Below, piece after piece: positions 11,213 through 21,590 of a stretch of DNA of 64,000 nt (positions within the stretch are counted from its first letter, which is position 1; every line of letters begins with the position of its first letter). The DNA lies in assembly GCF_018873765.1 (NCBI RefSeq), contig NC_057916.1:25591001-25655000 (forward strand), given 5' to 3'. The position numbers and the translations under genes were made by a program. This DNA is from Telopea speciosissima (Eukaryota; Streptophyta; Magnoliopsida; Proteales; Proteaceae). Under the pieces are notes generated by a model. It saw nothing but the letters and a program-made list of their open reading frames with translations. It had not been told where the DNA came from and made no database searches.

Positions 11213-12319
11213 AGGGGTCTGAGTTTGGCCTTATGAGCCCTGATTCGTCGTGAGCCCGAACAGGACCTGGGTCAGATTTTTTAACCCTGAGAACAGGTTA
11301 GGGTTTCAATTTTCAAACCCGAGGTCAGGGTCGGGTTGGACCAGGGTTGAGGCCTCAAGCTAAGCCCGGCTCGACCCAGCCCAACCCTTATTTTAACATT
11401 ATTCTTATGTTTAGTTATTTACCATAAATATGTATATATTTAATATAAATCTTTTTTTTTTTTTTATAATGATTATGTTTTAACTTTTCTGTTTTGGTTA
11501 GAAACAATTTAGCTTTTTAGGGTTTCATTTCCCCAATCTCAATTAATTTCGTTTCACACTCTTACAGTTTCACTCTCTCGTCTTTGTTTTCTGATTCTCT
11601 CCCTAGTCCCATGGCATTACCCTTCAAGCCACCGTCAAGCCTTCAACTTCTCTCTCTCTCCGTCTTTACCTCTTTGGTTTAGAGCACCTGAAACACCCGT
11701 GCCATCCAACATCCTGAAACCTCTTGCTGAGTGAGAGTTAAGACGAAGAACAGAGGAATTCTGGCAAATGTCAAGGCTTGAATCGAAGAACGAATAATCA
11801 TTTATCATCAATAAGTGATGGACGAATTTGTCTTTTTGACATTTGGAAATCCTCTTCCCCATGCTTCCCTTTCTCCGTTGATCCCTCTTCATGCTTGGAA
11901 CAAAGAGAATGCACCATAAGAGATCCACATAACAGCATAGCACATTAGTTAAAGTGTTTCAACTTGAAAAAAATAAATAAATAAATAAACCCTTGTTTCA
12001 GTCACCAAAAAAAAAAAAATTTTTAAAAGACAAACCTAGTTTGACATGCAGAACTACGATTTGGATGGAGAGAGGTTGAGGAAGAGGGGTTTTTTTTTAT
12101 GGATTCAATCAGGGTTAGGGTCATTCAGGGCCAACCTGGCCCGGCCCAATCAGGACTAATCAGGGCGGATTTGGACGGGGCTGAGCCCGGCAGGGTTGGA
12201 CCGAGGTTGAGGTTTTTAGACCCTGAGGAAGGGTCATGATGGGCCTGGGCTCAACTAAGGGGATTCACAGTTGGATTGGGGTTTTAAAAACCAGGCCCAA
12301 TCCGACCCTGTTACCCCCT
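11213..12319. mobile_element. Non-autonomous DNA element downstream of NAC locus 1 (copy A)
   Basis: AACTTACGCT flanks the segment on both sides (11203-11212 and 12320-12329). The left end is AGGGGTCTGAG and the right end, on the minus strand, is AGGGGGTAACAGGG. The outer 150-200 bp on each side are rich in GGCCC/GGGCC words and partly complementary. It encodes no transposase. The duplicate at 31488-32522 holds the same element, so this insertion predates the segmental duplication. The 8-10 bp flanking repeat leaves hAT or Mutator-like origin open. Confidence 0.6.
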
Positions 12320-12329
12320 AACTTACGCT

Positions 12330-13908
12330 AATTTTTAACGACAAACTAGTGCTAACTACACTTGCATGGGGGTTAAAGTTTTAAGTTGCAAAGGTCTGCA
12401 ACTTAATCAATAAGACCAGAATGCATCGCATCTAAAATAAAAAGAATTCAATACTTGCGGGCCATAAGAATTCCCACCACTAGAATCTTGATCATCCTAT
12501 CTTATTCAAACTTTCTTCATGAAAAATAGTTGCTTCTTTGTGGGGATCATATCCATTTCTACCCATGGTGAATGAGAATTCATTCGCTGCGGGAATTTAA
12601 AATGCACGCAGGGTGGTATCATGAAGGTATTTTGGGAAACATACTAAATCCCTGTAGGGGTTTGTGAACTCTAAGATGGTATGGTGAACCTTCCCGCCTG
12701 GTGGAGGCAAATTTTCTCCATCTATTTATTTACAAATGATTGCCTTTTATATCTTTTTGTGGGACTTCTCAATAAAGTGGTTGTTCTAAGTCTTTAATGG
12801 TAATCTTTTAATTATAAAGCATCTAAAAGACTAAAACACCTCCAAAAATAATATATTTCAATGTCGCTAAGAACTCTTTATGTGACACATGGGTTCTTGA
12901 AAATTCATTAAAAATTATCTTGAGTGCTTAGAAGACTAATTTAAAAAGCTATCGTGACAATTAAATTCATCATGGAATCACTTCAAACATCATAAAACAG
13001 TGAAAGTATGGATCCGACTCCTCTCTACTTCCAAAGCTCGTACTTCCATCCTACTCCCGTCATCTCTCGTTGTGTCACCTGGCCTGACAACCATCTAACG
13101 ATTGTTATTTAAAGACACGGCAAGAGCCATGGCCACTTGTATATTGAATCAATTTTAGGTTAGGAAGGAACAAGATGGAGTTCAAAACAGAGAAGAAGGG
13201 AGCGATGGAGAGGTTCAGATTTGGGAATTTTTGTAAACCTAGGCAGATGAGTGAAATGGGTTCAGTTTGGTTTGTTTTGAACTGGTCGGGTGGGGTTGGG
13301 TTGGGGTCTAAGGTGGTTCAAATAAATCTCATATAGTTTTCAAAATAATTTAAAATTTTTAAATAACAACTATTGGATGTTTGTCAAGCCTGGTGGCACA
13401 ACGAGAGGTGATGGAAGTAGGATGGAAGTACGAGCTTTGGAAGTAGAGGAGTCGAATCCGTGAAAGTATTGCCTCGTAAGATTACTTGTCATCATGGACT
13501 ATATGGCACTTAAACCACGGATCATTATCCTCTCAGTTTCTCTATTGGATACAGTTGTCCAGGTCCTCTCATAGGGGGCGAAAATGACAACCTAATCCCC
13601 TGCCCGAACACATTGCCCGGGTGTGGTTAAGTGGTCATTTCCGTCTCACTATGAGAGGAACCGGACAACCGAACAGGGCAAGAACCTGACAGGAAAAAAA
13701 ATCCTTAAACCACATATCAGTATAACATGGCGTCGGGGTCCTCTACTGCCGACGATAATGATGAATAAAAAAATTCAGAAAATATAACCATAACGGATCG
13801 AAATATACACCCAAATAGTATAGAAATCTGTTGTCCTTAATATTATGAAGTTCAGACAAACCATACTCCCATAGGAAAGAACCTGTCCTTCAACTGTTAT
13901 TAAAAAAA
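12330..13908. repeat. NAC-downstream duplicated block
   Basis: Present three times: here, at 32525-34147 and, shorter, at 45228-46560. No coding sequence is conserved among the three. A fold-back segment at about 13548-13680 (arms CAGTTGTCCAGGTCCTCTC and its near-complement GAGAGGAACCGGACAAC) is shared with about 33783-33920. An inverted pair around 13009 and 13455, built on GGATCCGACTCCTCT and CTTCCAAAGCTCG, frames a second partly palindromic stretch. Confidence 0.6.
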
Positions 13909-14677
13909 GGGTTATTTTCAGATGCCCCCTGAAAATGGTTAAATTTACAATTGTGTTCCTGAATTTTTTTTAATTTCATGTGCACCCCTATTTTCCAAAC
14001 TAAATACCACTACAGTCCCTACCTTTAGACAGAGAGGTTATGTTATAACAGATCTCAGTTTTTTAACATTGATGGACCATTCTGCCCCTTGATAGGGTAG
14101 AATGACAAAAATGCCCTTATTTGAAAAAAAAAAAAACCACCCTGCAATTCATCTTCCAAGTCGATTTGGGGAAGATGAGTTGCAGGTGTCTTTCAACCCA
14201 TTTGCAATCATCCCTCCAAACCCCTTTGATTGAACCCATTTACAATCATCCCTTTGACAGAGAGAGAGAGAGAGAGAGATCGGCAATACCAGAGACCGGC
14301 GGCCTCACAGAACACCAGCGAAGGACCCTTAACTCCGGCGACCGTAACCCCACCACCTTCAGTGTCTAGTAACTGAACGGCCATTTGCGAAAACCCCAAC
14401 CAGAGGCGGATGGACGGGAAAAAAAAAATAAACAGTGAACGTTCAGCAGGGTCTGGAGAGAAAAATGTCATGCTCGATTTGCCAAAAACAGTTAAATCGC
14501 CGTGCCCAAATGTAAAGCCGAGAACCCAATTCAGGGTTTCCTTTCCAATCTGCCACCATCGACGATGCCCAAAATTTGGAAACCCAACCCCTGTTCTGGG
14601 AAAACCCTCTTTCCTTTTTTTTTTTTGTTTTAATGGTAGCCAAACCAGAGGCTTAGGGCAACGTGTTCCATCCGATC

Positions 14678-15025
14678 TTCATAATAGCTCTCAGGCACTG
14701 TAGACCGTTTTTTGGCCGCCCCAGACAATGAAAACCAGACCTTAGGCCGTAGAACAGGTGGGATACCCTTCCTGATGAGCTTCTTCAAGGCAATAGTATT
14801 CGAGAGGACTGATAGCCTGAGGGAGGACACAGCAATGCCTTCAGTGTTGGAAGAAATCTGGGGCTGCAAATACCAATTTGCGCCTTTGCTTGCCTCCAAA
14901 GCCCACCACACACGGCCCTGCTGCCTCACCTTCTCTCTCACCTCGTTAAAACGTTCACATCGTCGACATTCCCTTCCACGGTAAACCCATAAAGATCTTG
15001 GAATTTGACAACAATGTTTGCTCTT
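14678..15025 (-). pseudogene. Captured TBC/RabGAP-domain gene fragment
   Basis: Minus-strand translation gives [18 protein letters not shown], then after an apparent one-base frame change near 14948 [20 protein letters not shown], and further on [19 protein letters not shown] followed by [17 protein letters not shown]. This resembles the region leading into, and the first part of, the TBC domain of plant RabGAP-like proteins, which act as GTPase activators on Rab proteins. Only the first part of the TBC domain is present, and the motifs that supply catalytic Arg and Gln further on are missing, so it has no activity of its own. It lies inside the Mutator-like element and is read as a captured fragment. 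Recognition is from memory of the family. Confidence 0.75.
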
Positions 15026-15062
15026 CTGGTGTGGATGCTGGGCCTCCAATATGGCATTTGAT

Positions 15063-15179
15063 GCTGAAATTGCCCCAACCAAGCTTCCTTTGAGCGATGT
15101 ATCGACCACCAGAGAACGGATCTCCAACTCTCACAGCATGATATCCACCTTTCCTGTAAGCATCGATTCCCTCATCTTC
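15063..15179 (-). pseudogene. Captured SRPK-type protein kinase fragment
   Basis: The minus strand encodes EDEGIDAYRKGGYHAVRVGD followed by PFSGGRYIAQRKLGWGNFS. This is the characteristic start of SR-protein-specific kinases (SRPK): the acidic DEG, the YRKGGYHAVRVGD signature and the glycine-rich loop. The match stops just after the loop, where an SRPK would continue with the VWLA strand; instead unrelated sequence leads into the RabGAP fragment. Both fragments are on the same strand within the Mutator-like element, in different frames. It has no kinase activity. Confidence 0.8.
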
Positions 15180-15466
15180 CCCAAACCCTAAACGATTTGG
15201 GGAAGATGAGTTACAGGTTTTTTTGTTTTGTTTTTTTTTTTTTTTTCTAGATAAGGTCATTTTCGTCATTTTATCCTATCCAATGGCAGAAAGATCCATC
15301 GAAGTTCAAAAACTGGGTTATGTTATAATGTCTCTGTCTAACGGCAGGGACTATAGTGGTACTTAGTTTGAAAAATAAGGATGCATGTGAAATTAGTGAA
15401 AGTTCAGGGGGGCAATTGTACATTCGGCCATTTTCAGGGGGCATTTGAAAATAACTCTTAAAAAAT

Positions 15467-15901
15467 AGTAATAGAGGACAGAATTTTGTCCTATTAGGTG
15501 ATACAAAGACATCAAAGGGTATTTTTGTCCTGGTTCAAAATATAACCATCACGGGTCAGTTCACAGACCGGGTCATAGGTCGAGTGATGGGTCATCAAAG
15601 TGGGCTTCGTATTACTTTAAGAAGGCCCATAAATGAATTGGACTCGTAACATGATTAATCCCAAACCCCAAGAATTTAAAAAGAGCCCACAACAATCAAA
15701 TAAAAGCCCATAATATATTTGGGCTCAAACCAACAATTAAAAAAAAAATTAATTATTTAATTGAAAGATAATGGTGTTGTCAAAAATAGATTGCTCGCGC
15801 GGCTACAGGTGAAACACGGCGGACGTATCATCATCACCTTCTGGTGTGTAAACCTGTTCTTATAACATATGTAATTAAATTAAAATATAACCTTCTGGTT
15901 G
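15467..15901. repeat. End of duplication copy A
   Basis: Resumes collinearity with copy B (34150-34530), including the GTTGTCAAAAATAGA...GGTGAAACACG block that recurs near 4590, 21640, 34460 and 48940. No gene. Confidence 0.6.
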
Positions 15902-16066
15902 ATTGAGGAAATACGAGACTTGCGTAATAGCTTTTGCAGTTGTAGGTTCATTCATCATGTTAGGGAGATCAATAGTTATGCGAACTACCTGATTGGGTTT
16001 TTGCATTCTACACATGAAGTACACTTTTGTATTGATAGTGTTCCAGATGCTCTTTCACGTTATTAA
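15902..16066 (+). mobile_element. LINE RNase H C-terminal fragment
   Basis: An open stretch ending in TAA at 16064-16066 reads EIRDLRNSFCSCRFIHHVRE then INSYANYLIGF and IDSVPDALSRY. This matches the end of plant LINE RNase H domains (the pattern H-V-R-E-x-N-x-x-A-x-x-L). It is only about 54 codons long and has no other LINE domain beside it. Copy B lacks it. Confidence 0.7.
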
Positions 16067-16123
16067 GGAATGATGCTAATGGAAAGACCTATTACAGGCT
16101 GTAAGTTATTATGATACTCTACT

Positions 16124-16919
16124 TGATGAGTCATAAAACTACCCTCCACTTAGAGGGTGACATGTGGATGGAACCAGGCCGAACCCGAGTACCGAGCCGA
16201 GCTAGGCCGTACAACACCAAGCCCCAAGGGGGAGGATGATCACCCCGTTCGCCGAAGCGGCCGAGCACCAAAGATGACTATTAAGGTCGTCGAGCACTGA
16301 GCCGAGCCCACCCAGCTCAGCCATACGGCAAACCATCGCTGAGGACGAATACCTGGCCGAGCTCCCAGGAAGTCTACAGCTCTAATGTGCTTGCCGAGCC
16401 AAGCCTCACGCCGAGGTTCAACACGCCCGCCATCTATGCCGAGCACTAAGCCGAGCAACGGGGGCACAGTCGTCCGAGGTCGAGGCCCCGCCAGAGGCGA
16501 CAACTACAGCCCACCCGAAATCATAGGGCCGTATCATCGTATCCTGACAATCACGGGATACGAATCGAGCCGCAATCCAGCGACAAAATTGCATCACGCT
16601 CTAATAAGGACTCTTACCTTAATAAGAGTCTGACTCCGAGAATCACTCTCATCTACGCTCCATATGAAAGAGCCCAACCAAAAGAGGACTCTTACCCAAC
16701 AAGGACTCATCTCCGTCGCCTCAACTTCATCCTATAAATACCCAGGTATGGAGCTCAAATGATCATCTCACTTTTCACTAAGTTGAAACGCTGTTGCACC
16801 GTAGACCTAACTTAAGCATCAGAGAGTCCTTAGCTGGAGCCACACTTCTCTTATGCTTATTCAATTTTTGCAAGTTCATCCTTGGATGAACCGAGCGACG
16901 GAGATTTTTACACGCAACA
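16124..16919 (+). mobile_element. Solo LTR (796 bp) with 5-bp target duplication
   Basis: The segment starts TGATGAGTC and ends CACGCAACA, so it has TG...CA ends. CTACT flanks it at 16119-16123 and 16920-16924. It is markedly GC-rich (repeated GCCGAGC words) compared with its surroundings and has a TATA-like TATAAATACC at about 16735, suitable for an LTR promoter. No internal region or second LTR is present, so it is most simply a solo LTR left by recombination. Ty3/gypsy origin is likely but not proven. Confidence 0.8.
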
Positions 16920-17004
16920 CTACTAATATAAACTCCTTCTAACAAAAAAAAACAATAATAAATTGAAAGCATGAAAAAAGGTTTCAAAAATGGAAAAGAA
17001 AACA

Positions 17005-17440
17005 GAGACAATCTGTTAAAGTTGTTCTTAAAAGCAATCCGAGAATGATCTTTTGTCACATCTAGTGGGACCGTGGAACTCAAATTTCATTAGTAAGAGA
17101 AGAGAAGATAGGGCGGCGTCTCACACTTTCCCCTGTGTAAAATTTAGACACCATTTGCCTTTTTTTTATAAGGGAGAGTGGACCGACCCGATCCAGGAAT
17201 GTTACAAAGAATGTTCGATCGAGGTCAACCTCATTCCAAACATTATCAATAGAGAGAGAGAGAGAGAGAGAGAAACATGCACGCACCTGTTTGTATAAGA
17301 AAAACAATTTCTACCATATTTAAAGGCCTCAATTGTTTACAGTCAGGATTTGCGGTGAGAAAGTTTGAGGGACAATTGGTATTTTCCCACCTAGATCACT
17401 TGTGTTAGGTTTGCCGAGAAAGAGAGAGAGAGAGAGTAGC
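17005..17440. repeat. Additional copy of the NAC upstream block
   Basis: Tracts such as GTTAAAGTTGTTCTTAAAAG and GATCTTTTGTCACATCTAG match 4720-4770, 21745-21795 and 49285-49335, which precede NAC locus 2, locus 4 and the ghost unit. GAAAGTTTGAGGGACAATTG at about 17359 continues the match. No NAC coding sequence follows. Short GA repeats lie at 17251-17271 and 17419-17436. Confidence 0.6.
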
Positions 17441-18924
17441 AAGTGGAGTTGGTTCGAATCTCCTATTTTCACCTTATGTTTTATTGTTCAAATCAATCTT
17501 TATTGGATTTGCTTTGTACTGGGGTAATGTATTGTATCGAAATTATAAACAAATCAGCACTTGTTAGGGTGTCTCCTATTTGGAGATGGGAACACAACAG
17601 AAGGATCTTATACCAGGTGACTAGACAAATCTTGTACAAGGTGAATAAATGTTTATATATAATCAGTTCCACCTGGTGTCCCACTCTAAATAAGAAACAC
17701 AGAGAAAAAAGAGACCCAAAGGGGGAAGGCTACCACTTCAAGTGGCCAACCCATGCTGGTCCAATCAACTGCCTCATTGGTGGGAACCAAACCCGAACCA
17801 GGTCTGCCCAAGTTCGATTAATAGAAATCAAAACCAAACTGATAAAACTAGGTTCTCTTATCGGTTCAATTTTGATATGCACAGCAAACCAATAGTTCTG
17901 AACTGAATATTGGAACTAGAATCGACCATTTTCAATTGAACACACTACCCAAAAAAAAAAAAAAAATTTGATCTAATTTTGATTTCATACATTCTCTTCC
18001 CGGTTTGGTTTTTATTTGCACTATAAACTGACTATCTAAACCGAATAGAAATCCATACCTCTCACTCAAATACTGACCCACGAATCAATTGGGTTATTTA
18101 ATGAAATAATGATTAATTTAATAAGAAACCATTGTTGTATTATACTTAGCTTGAAATATAAAATAAGTAAATATCTTGAGATTAACTATGAAATATATGT
18201 CTTCAAGAACAAATTGAAAATGGTGGGTCATGCATTGGCAAAACCTTATATGCTTTTACCAAAAACGAAAGAAAAAAAGAACTTATATGCTTATGGAAGA
18301 AATGGTTTGCTTATCATGGGATAGGACAAAGGGGGAAAAAAATTGGGAAAACAAGGAACAGGAAAGAAAAAGGACGGGTGAAATTGGGAATTTGTTTTTA
18401 ATCACATAAGCATGGGAAACAGGAAGAGTGGGGGAGATCGGGAGAGACTGGGCAAATACGGGAATATATAGGGACTACAAACAGTATGTAAACCCATTGT
18501 GAACCGGAAAACAAATACTGAATTGAAACCGATAAAATCAGACCGAAAGCAAAACGATTTTGATGTTGGCTGATTCCTATTCTATTCGATCTTGATTTCA
18601 CCTTGTCAAAATACAAACCACACTGAAACCAAACCGATTGACACCCTTAGGTATAACTCAATACCAGTTCTAAACTCATTAAGAAAACACATTTTTTTTT
18701 CCCCCATAATTTTGCATTCATATATGTCAAACTGAACTCAAACCGAACTGAAATCCAAATAAACCTAATAAAAGAAACTGATAAGAATTCCAAATCAATT
18801 CAAAAGAAAAAAAATCCTTATTAATGTGGTTTCAGATTCACCCTTACAATAACCAAACCGATTCAACCCAGACCGAAACTGGTCCGAACCAACCGATTGA
18901 CTCCGGCCTGATTGACACCCTTAG
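17441..18924. repeat. Repeat-derived sequence with hAT-like right ends
   Basis: The stretch 17480-17640 matches 34617-34760 of the other unit. From about 17880 the sequence is rich in AACCGAT/ACTGAAACC words and ends twice with GATTGACACCCTTAG (about 18635-18649 and 18909-18923), the same terminus as the hAT-like element at 2843. No clear left end or target duplication was found, so boundaries are unknown. No gene. Confidence 0.4.
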
Positions 18925-19290
18925 ACAAAACAAAATTAAGTATTAATTTTGATTATGAAGAAATTTCGTTGCACCGCATGAAAGTTTGAGAATGGATCAT
19001 CTGCACGTACCAACTGATGAACGTCCATGTGAAAACCAATCACATTTTATTTTTATTTCCATAAAAACCCCTCTTCTCCTTGTAAATGACAAAAATAAAA
19101 CAGATGATTGGCTCTCACATGTACGTGCACCTGTTGATACGTGCAGCGGATCCGAACTCTGAAAGTTTCTACGCAAAACGTCGATGTCCTTCTCTTTTTC
19201 TATCGGCCAGTCCACATTTCTGTGTCTCCTCTTGCTGTGTTAGTAGGCTACATTCTCCTCCTTCACTTCACAATCTTCTTTAAGAATGTC
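18925..19290 (+). promoter_or_regulatory. Orphan copy of the NAC promoter/leader
   Basis: GGACAAAACAAA-like, TTGCACCGCATGAAAGTTT, GAAAGTTTCTACGCAAAACG, CGATGTCCTTCTC and CACTTCACAATCTTCTTTAA follow one another as in the proximal promoters of NAC loci 2 and 4, interrupted by about 180 bp at 18990-19155. No NAC start codon or exon follows. Together with the upstream block at 17005-17440 this marks a vanished NAC unit. Confidence 0.65.
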
Positions 19291-20698
19291 GGATCTTCAC
19301 AAGTCAATAAGACAATAAGCACTACACTTCAAGTGGTATTCTTGAAGGATTATTGCTATTCTCATTATGGGTTGACGGTCCAATCATATCATCCCATCTG
19401 TGATGACCCACACAATCTTTTGTTATGTTGGCGATGCATAGGGGGGAATAAGGTGAGAAACAGAAATTAGTCCAAATATTTATATTCATATAAATAGTTT
19501 GATTGATGCCCAAAGTCATAGAGAAGTTATTCAAGCCCAATGAGTCTCTTTCGAATGTTCTTTTAGGGAGAAAGTTCTCTGTTCGGGAGTGTGGCCTATG
19601 CCAGCACTCCCATGAGTCTATCTCTCTCCTCTCCATATGAAAAGACACATTTGCCTCCGCATTTTGAGGAGGAGAGATATAGGCACATGGGAGTGCTGGC
19701 ATAGGCCATACTCCCGGACAGAGAACTACTTCCTATATTTTTAATAGAAATCTGAAAATTGATCAGAAAGTAATGCAAAAAGGGTTTTCTTGGTCTGTCT
19801 GTCAGAAAACTTACCCATGTTTATACATACAAGTTATTTACATTTGACCGATCAAATGAGGCTGAAATTTTAAATAAGAAATTTATTGGATAAAAATGGT
19901 TACATTTGTCGAATAAATTGTCTGACTACTATCAAAATCATAAAAGTATCATTCAAGCCTGACAAGTCTTTCTCATCGTATATTTTAATACACATGTGGA
20001 AATTGGTCGGAAAGTAAGGCAAAGATTTTCAAGGTTTGCACCGTTCAAAAAACTTATCGTCCAGTTGGTAGGTCAAATGATGTTGAAATTATAAATAAGC
20101 ACCGTATAGTGTAGCAACGGCAATATTTTCCATATTAATTGTCTGATTGTTCCTCTAAGTCATAGAAAAATCATTCCAGCCCGATAAATCTTTCTCGTAT
20201 ATTTTAATATATGTCTGAAAATTAGTCAGAAAGTGTGTTACATATTAATTATTGTCAACTGGTAGGTTAAAGGAGGCTGATCGACATTCTAAATAAGAAA
20301 CTTACTTGGTAACAATGGCTATATATTTGCCACATAAACAATCTAACTGGTGCTCTCAAAGTCATTCAATTCCAAAGTTCAAAGAGTGTTTCTCATATAT
20401 TTTAAGAGATGACATGGTCTGAATTAGCTACATGTACGTCAAATTTTAGAATTACACAATTAAGTATCCCCTTGTGTATTGACATGCATCTATGTGTATG
20501 TTAATGCATGCTTATTGGTATTTAATCACTATTATGTGAACTCTCCCAACTCTTAAATTTTTCAAAGCTTTATTTTTCCAGTTGATAAACTTTGATTGAA
20601 CAAAAATTTAATCTATGGTAAGGGAACCTTGGGATCTACTTGTCTTCAAAATTTGGGCTCTATCCGAAGCCACATGATAGATATTTGGGTCACACGTA
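19291..20698. repeat. Diverged tandem repeat array, period about 205-215 bp
   Basis: The core AGTCATAGAAAAATCATTCC...CGATAAATCTTTCTCGTATA...GAAAATTAGTCAGAAAG recurs in diverged form from about 19513, 19943, 20155 and 20355. The first unit is split by a fold-back MITE (19566-19733). It has no coding content. The part at 19300-19420 also matches 43940-44050. Confidence 0.65.
19566..19733. mobile_element. Fold-back MITE, CGGGAGTGTG family
   Basis: GGGAGAAAGTTCTCTGTTCG on the left pairs with CGGACAGAGAACTACTTCC on the right; inner arms GGCCTATGCCAGCACTCCC and GGGAGTGCTGGCATAGGCC are perfect complements of 19 bp. This is the best preserved hairpin of its family in the window. Its target repeats are too diverged to state. 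Confidence 0.85.
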
Positions 20699-21590
20699 CA
20701 AGAAGCCCTTCCAAGTTCGTCTATGCAGGAACCAAGAGCTAATTTTACTTCTCATATTTTATTAGGCAAAAATTTTTCTAATATGCCAAGACTAGAGGGT
20801 ATCTCTAGTCCAACACCAAAATCTTGCCACATGGAAGTGATGGGGTAATTTTCTACAGTATGGATATCTAGAAAATGTTATATATCAACCACATGTCAAA
20901 TTTCAGACTAAAAGATTCTTCCATATACCAGGCCGTGCATTGATGGATTTTTCAGTTGTTCATTTCTTTTTAAAAATGCTTCATTTCTCATTTGAATATT
21001 TAAAGATTTATTTTGTCACCTGACCAACTCTACTTTAATTGAAACATAACATGTGAATATAAATAAGAGACTTTGGAATCTATCTATCAACAAAACTTCA
21101 AAATCTTAGGTTCTTTTAACTTCAACCCACTTTATATAGAAATACATGAACAAACATAAGAATGATATGTGAAGAAATCACTTTATTTATGTTAGCCGTT
21201 CTTATCTTCATTTTTTTTTCTCTCTATTGGGGGTGGGGGGATGCTGTTGTCAAACATAGTTGGTTTTTTTTTTTTTTTAATGAAAATTATCAAAAATATG
21301 TTACTAAAGGTGAAACACATGTCATGCATCCCCCCTAGAAAGTGAATGCTATTTTTTTTTTTGTTTTTTTTAGGAGAGGTAAAAAAGTGAACGCTATTGT
21401 CAAGCATAGGTTGCCAAAGATAAAACCGTATCATTATCATATATTTTTTTTCTGGGAAAAAGAAAGGGATGGGTCCACTTAAATGTACATTTTCTCAAAT
21501 CTCTTTCCTTAATATCGTATAGTATACTTATTTATAGGATGATTTGTGATCCATTGAAAGCTTTTTTTCTTCCCATGCGTGTATGAAAAG
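20699..21590. repeat. Inter-locus duplicated block, copy A
   Basis: Collinear with 34817-43317 once the two insertions there (35119-38094 and 38255-42953) are removed. It therefore serves as the empty-site reference for both. No gene is present; a short TTTTTT and GGGGTGGGGG stretch lies at 21210-21290. Confidence 0.85.

Larger units (their letters stand above)
13909..15457. mobile_element. Pack-MULE-like element carrying kinase and RabGAP gene fragments
   Basis: Terminal inverted repeats of roughly 200 bp are visible. The left one starts GGGTTATTTTCAGATGCCCC; the right one, on the minus strand, starts GAGTTATTTTCAAATGCCCC and stays alignable inward past the GTTATGTTATAA tract. The flanks are TTAAAAAAA (13900-13908) and TTAAAAAAT (15458-15466), a 9-bp duplication with one mismatch. 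Copy B at 34141-34165 keeps the uninterrupted site. The 1.5-kb interior encodes no transposase but contains protein-like fragments of two cellular genes on the minus strand. Long terminal repeats, 9-bp duplication and captured exons are the hallmarks of a Pack-MULE. Confidence 0.85.
6285..15840. repeat. Segmental duplication copy A (NAC locus 1 unit)
   Basis: The whole interval aligns collinearly with 26545-34530, starting with the GTACATGGTTGAGC region and ending with the GGTGTTGTCAAAAATAGA region. It contains the NAC gene with its upstream and downstream sequence. Compared by eye over an upstream stretch the two copies agree at a little over 90% of positions. Copy A contains insertions absent from copy B: a fold-back MITE at 6848-7055, another at 9053-9240 and a Mutator-like element at 13909-15457. 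Copy B has its own private insertions. The duplication therefore predates these events. Confidence 0.85.

Noticed and set aside
11635..11943. Minus-strand open stretch conserved in both duplication copies
   Set aside because: It lies within a transposon-like element, the second copy is broken into two frames, and no domain is recognisable.
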